Assembly (NCBI GenBank): GCA_910592205.1
Contig: CAJVPJ010000680.1
Location: 1 to 19,137, forward strand
From: Paraglomus occultum
Taxonomy: Eukaryota > Glomeromycota > Glomeromycetes > Paraglomerales > Paraglomeraceae
Length of the DNA stretch: 19,137 nucleotides
Direction of reading: 5' to 3'
This document shows positions 17,560 through 19,137 of this stretch, in pieces. The notes beneath the pieces are model-generated. The model was not told the origin of the DNA. It was given only the letters and a program-made list of their open reading frames with translations, and did not search any database. The position numbers and the translations under genes were made by a program. Within the stretch, counting starts at the first letter, position 1; each line of letters begins with the position of its first letter.

Positions 17560-17759
17560 TCCCTGTTAGCGGGTGCCAAATGTCGGTCACGCGTCTACTT
17601 TATCCACTTCATCCCAATTTATCTTGTCGACCCGATCTATTCGGTCAATCTTACAGGATTTGGAATGGGTTGCCACTCCATATTCACACTACCTCATCCA
17701 AATCGAGCGGGACCCAAAGTAGCGATTACTCGACGAATGCCTTGCAGCTGTTTCTGTAG
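17560..17759 (+). mobile_element. probable C-terminal remnant of a non-LTR retrotransposon
   Basis: The plus-strand frame ends with SVTRLLYPLHPN, SYRIWNGLPLHI, then SSKSSGTQSSDYS. An aromatic-R-x-W-N-x-LP motif (residue R at 17655) followed by a short K-x-x-x-x-Q stretch and the stop is typical of the extreme C-terminus of CR1/Jockey-like LINE polymerases. No reverse transcriptase core is present and no 3' tail or target-site duplication could be recognised, so it would be an old, 5'-truncated or internally deleted copy. The motif is short, and a chance match is the alternative. Confidence 0.4.
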
Positions 17760-18063
17760 AAGTTAATAGCTCTGACGCAAGCATCAGGCACGGCATAGAG
17801 ATATGCCTGTTGTTGATTCGGATTTTACCCGCTTGCCGTTGATATTGATGATTCGAACGCCGTTGGGCTTCATTAGCGGTTGCCACAAAAGAGAAAGACG
17901 GCAAAGAAGGGTGAATGGTATATCGGTGAACTTGCGGAGATACCTTCGCAATCAATAATTCGACAGCATTTTCCACGTTCACGATAGTGACCATTTGTTC
18001 ACCACTCCCATATGTCGCTTTATTGTCGGTCGGAAACAGGCTGGTTGGTTCCATCGTGTCCAT
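17689..18063 (-). CDS. longest uninterrupted frame of the window, unrecognised
   Basis: From an ATG at 18063 the minus strand is open for 124 codons (129 with an upstream TTG). The product is Ser/Thr/Arg-rich with no membrane segment and no known motif (for example GSGEQMVTIVNVENAVELLI). It overlaps the LINE-like tail at its 3' end. A frame this long is expected about once in three such windows by chance, and there is no splice, promoter or paralogue support, so it is a marginal call. Confidence 0.2.
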   Translation of the reverse strand: MDTMEPTSLFPTDNKATYGSGEQMVTIVNVENAVELLIAKVSPQVHRYTIHPSLPSFSFVATANEAQRRSNHQYQRQAGKIRINNRHISMPCLMLASELLTSTETAARHSSSNRYFGSRSIWMR

Positions 18064-18229
18064 AAGGCAGCTTCGCAATTGACCTTCAGATTCTATTTAA
18101 ACTCTGTAGTTAGTACCACATTTCAACAAACGAATAAATCATACGTACACCACATCTAGGACAACAGAGTTTTGTTTACGTACAACAATGCAAATTTTTG
18201 TTCTTGGTATTGAGTCGATACTCTCACGC

Positions 18230-18480
18230 TCAAAGTTCAAAGTCCTTGATTCGATCATCAGATATTTCCTCCTTAAGCCCATTTTCTAACAGAAAAGATA
18301 TAATTCAGCGTTCAACGTTTAGCTTAACATGAGATATTTCTAATTATTTAAATTTAAAAACTCGACACTTACCTTGATCTCCAAAAGAATGTGACAGTTT
18401 CTCTTTGATTCTTCGCCTAGTCGATGCTCAAAGCGTTCTGTCGGTTCGTATTTTCCGAGGCGTGAAACCTTCTCTTGATA
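18230..18480 (-). CDS. candidate last two exons of a minus-strand gene
   Basis: A strong donor, GATCAAG|gtaagtg, at 18373 and a strong acceptor, atatcttttctgttag, at 18286 bound an 87-base intron. In one phase the join reads KEKLSHSFGDQENGLKEEIS, then DDRIKDFEL and TGA at 18232-18230. In the other phase a longer upstream frame (KYEPTERFEHRLGEESKRN) continues into a basic exon that ends at 18139. The first is hydrophilic and helical in character. I cannot decide between them, nor place the 5' exons. The product is not recognised. The splice sites are the main evidence. Confidence 0.3.
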
Positions 18481-18699
18481 TTAGACGGTACATACACCTA
18501 TATAACAAATAAATTTAAATTGTCTTACGCTTGCAAAGTGTCAACCATACATTGCTCATTATACCTTTTTCTGCTCTACTACCAGTTCAACTCGTCGGTT
18601 CCTTGTCGGTACCGTTCGCTGCCTTATATTATCCCCAGGCAGTCAGCATGTTACCGAAAATATAGGCTCTATGATCTACGAGTAACCGCATAACGCAAT

Positions 18700-19137
18700 A
18701 TATAGGCCCGGATAAGACTTTCCCAAGCTTTTACAGGTCAGTTGTCTTCGTCGAGAAACGTTTCTACGACGACTTGATAGTCTGATGGCACTTTGACATT
18801 ATCGTCGTTGTTGAGTTTATACGACGTATCGATCATTCGAATTGGAGCTTTTTGTTAGATTATGTGCTAAATTAAGAGAGAACGAACATTCCGATGTGAT
18901 GTCAGTTTGCTTTTTGCGGGTTTTTGGTTTTGTCACATGATCAGCATGCTGATAATCAAAAAGGGAGACGACGGTGGAGCATTATCCATACCCAGTTGAA
19001 CGTAACGATGATATTGTCATATAGTTATGAGATTACTTCTTCGATGTGTTAAGTGAATGCCTTTGTTCGGACGACGAACAATTAGTTATCAATTATCCAA
19101 CCATTATAATTATACTTTCATAACGTTTACAACGTTT
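18700..19137. other. terminal stretch without a supported gene
   Basis: No exon or RNA gene was found. TTGGAGCTTTTTG at 18842 shares TGGAGCTTT with the first bases of the window, but the similarity does not extend. Confidence 0.3.

Overview
The window is eukaryotic DNA, most likely from an arthropod. It is AT-rich with low coding density, has many short introns with GT..AG borders and pyrimidine-rich acceptors, TATA boxes, AATAAA signals, a likely LINE tail, a tRNA-like repeat and a decayed protein kinase that keeps an intron. No prokaryotic gene layout is visible. Several dispersed paralogues of small spliced genes, with repeated promoters, would also fit a polydnavirus (bracovirus-type) proviral segment in a parasitoid wasp genome. 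That is inference: no diagnostic viral gene or excision junction was identified. Open frames of 60-100 codons are expected by chance in DNA this AT-rich, so I relied on conservation between paralogues, matching splice phases and family motifs rather than on frame length.

The main content is a family of three-exon genes encoding small Mrr-like (PD-(D/E)xK) restriction-endonuclease-fold proteins, absent from every short list of expected arthropod genes. Gene A (+, 3810-4675) is intact and ends in a predicted membrane helix. Gene B (-, 12774-12106) is an inverted duplicate with an open frame but without the catalytic lysine. Gene C (-, 6896-5763) is the best match to Mrr but has two in-frame TGA codons and a frameshift. 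Gene D (+, about 2400-3125) has an in-frame TAG. Relic E (about 4835-4940) keeps only the end of exon 1 and the start of intron 1. Introns 1 and 2 have the same phases (2 and 1) in all the copies where both can be read, and intron 1 starts in all five with a small hairpin at the 5' splice site.

Region by region: 1-1135 holds a partial exon and a decayed Mps1/TTK-like kinase on the minus strand. 1950-5000 holds copies D, A and E. 5760-7350 holds C and its upstream repeat. 7350-12100 holds weak small spliced candidates. 12100-13330 holds B with the second copy of the C upstream repeat. 13830-14251 holds a two-exon gene for a small secreted peptide. 15600-16700 holds repeated TATA cassettes and a tandem repeat. 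17170-17760 holds a strongly codon-biased exon with a mitochondrial-type leader followed by a LINE-like tail. 18230-18480 holds a two-exon minus-strand candidate. The rest is unexplained non-coding DNA.
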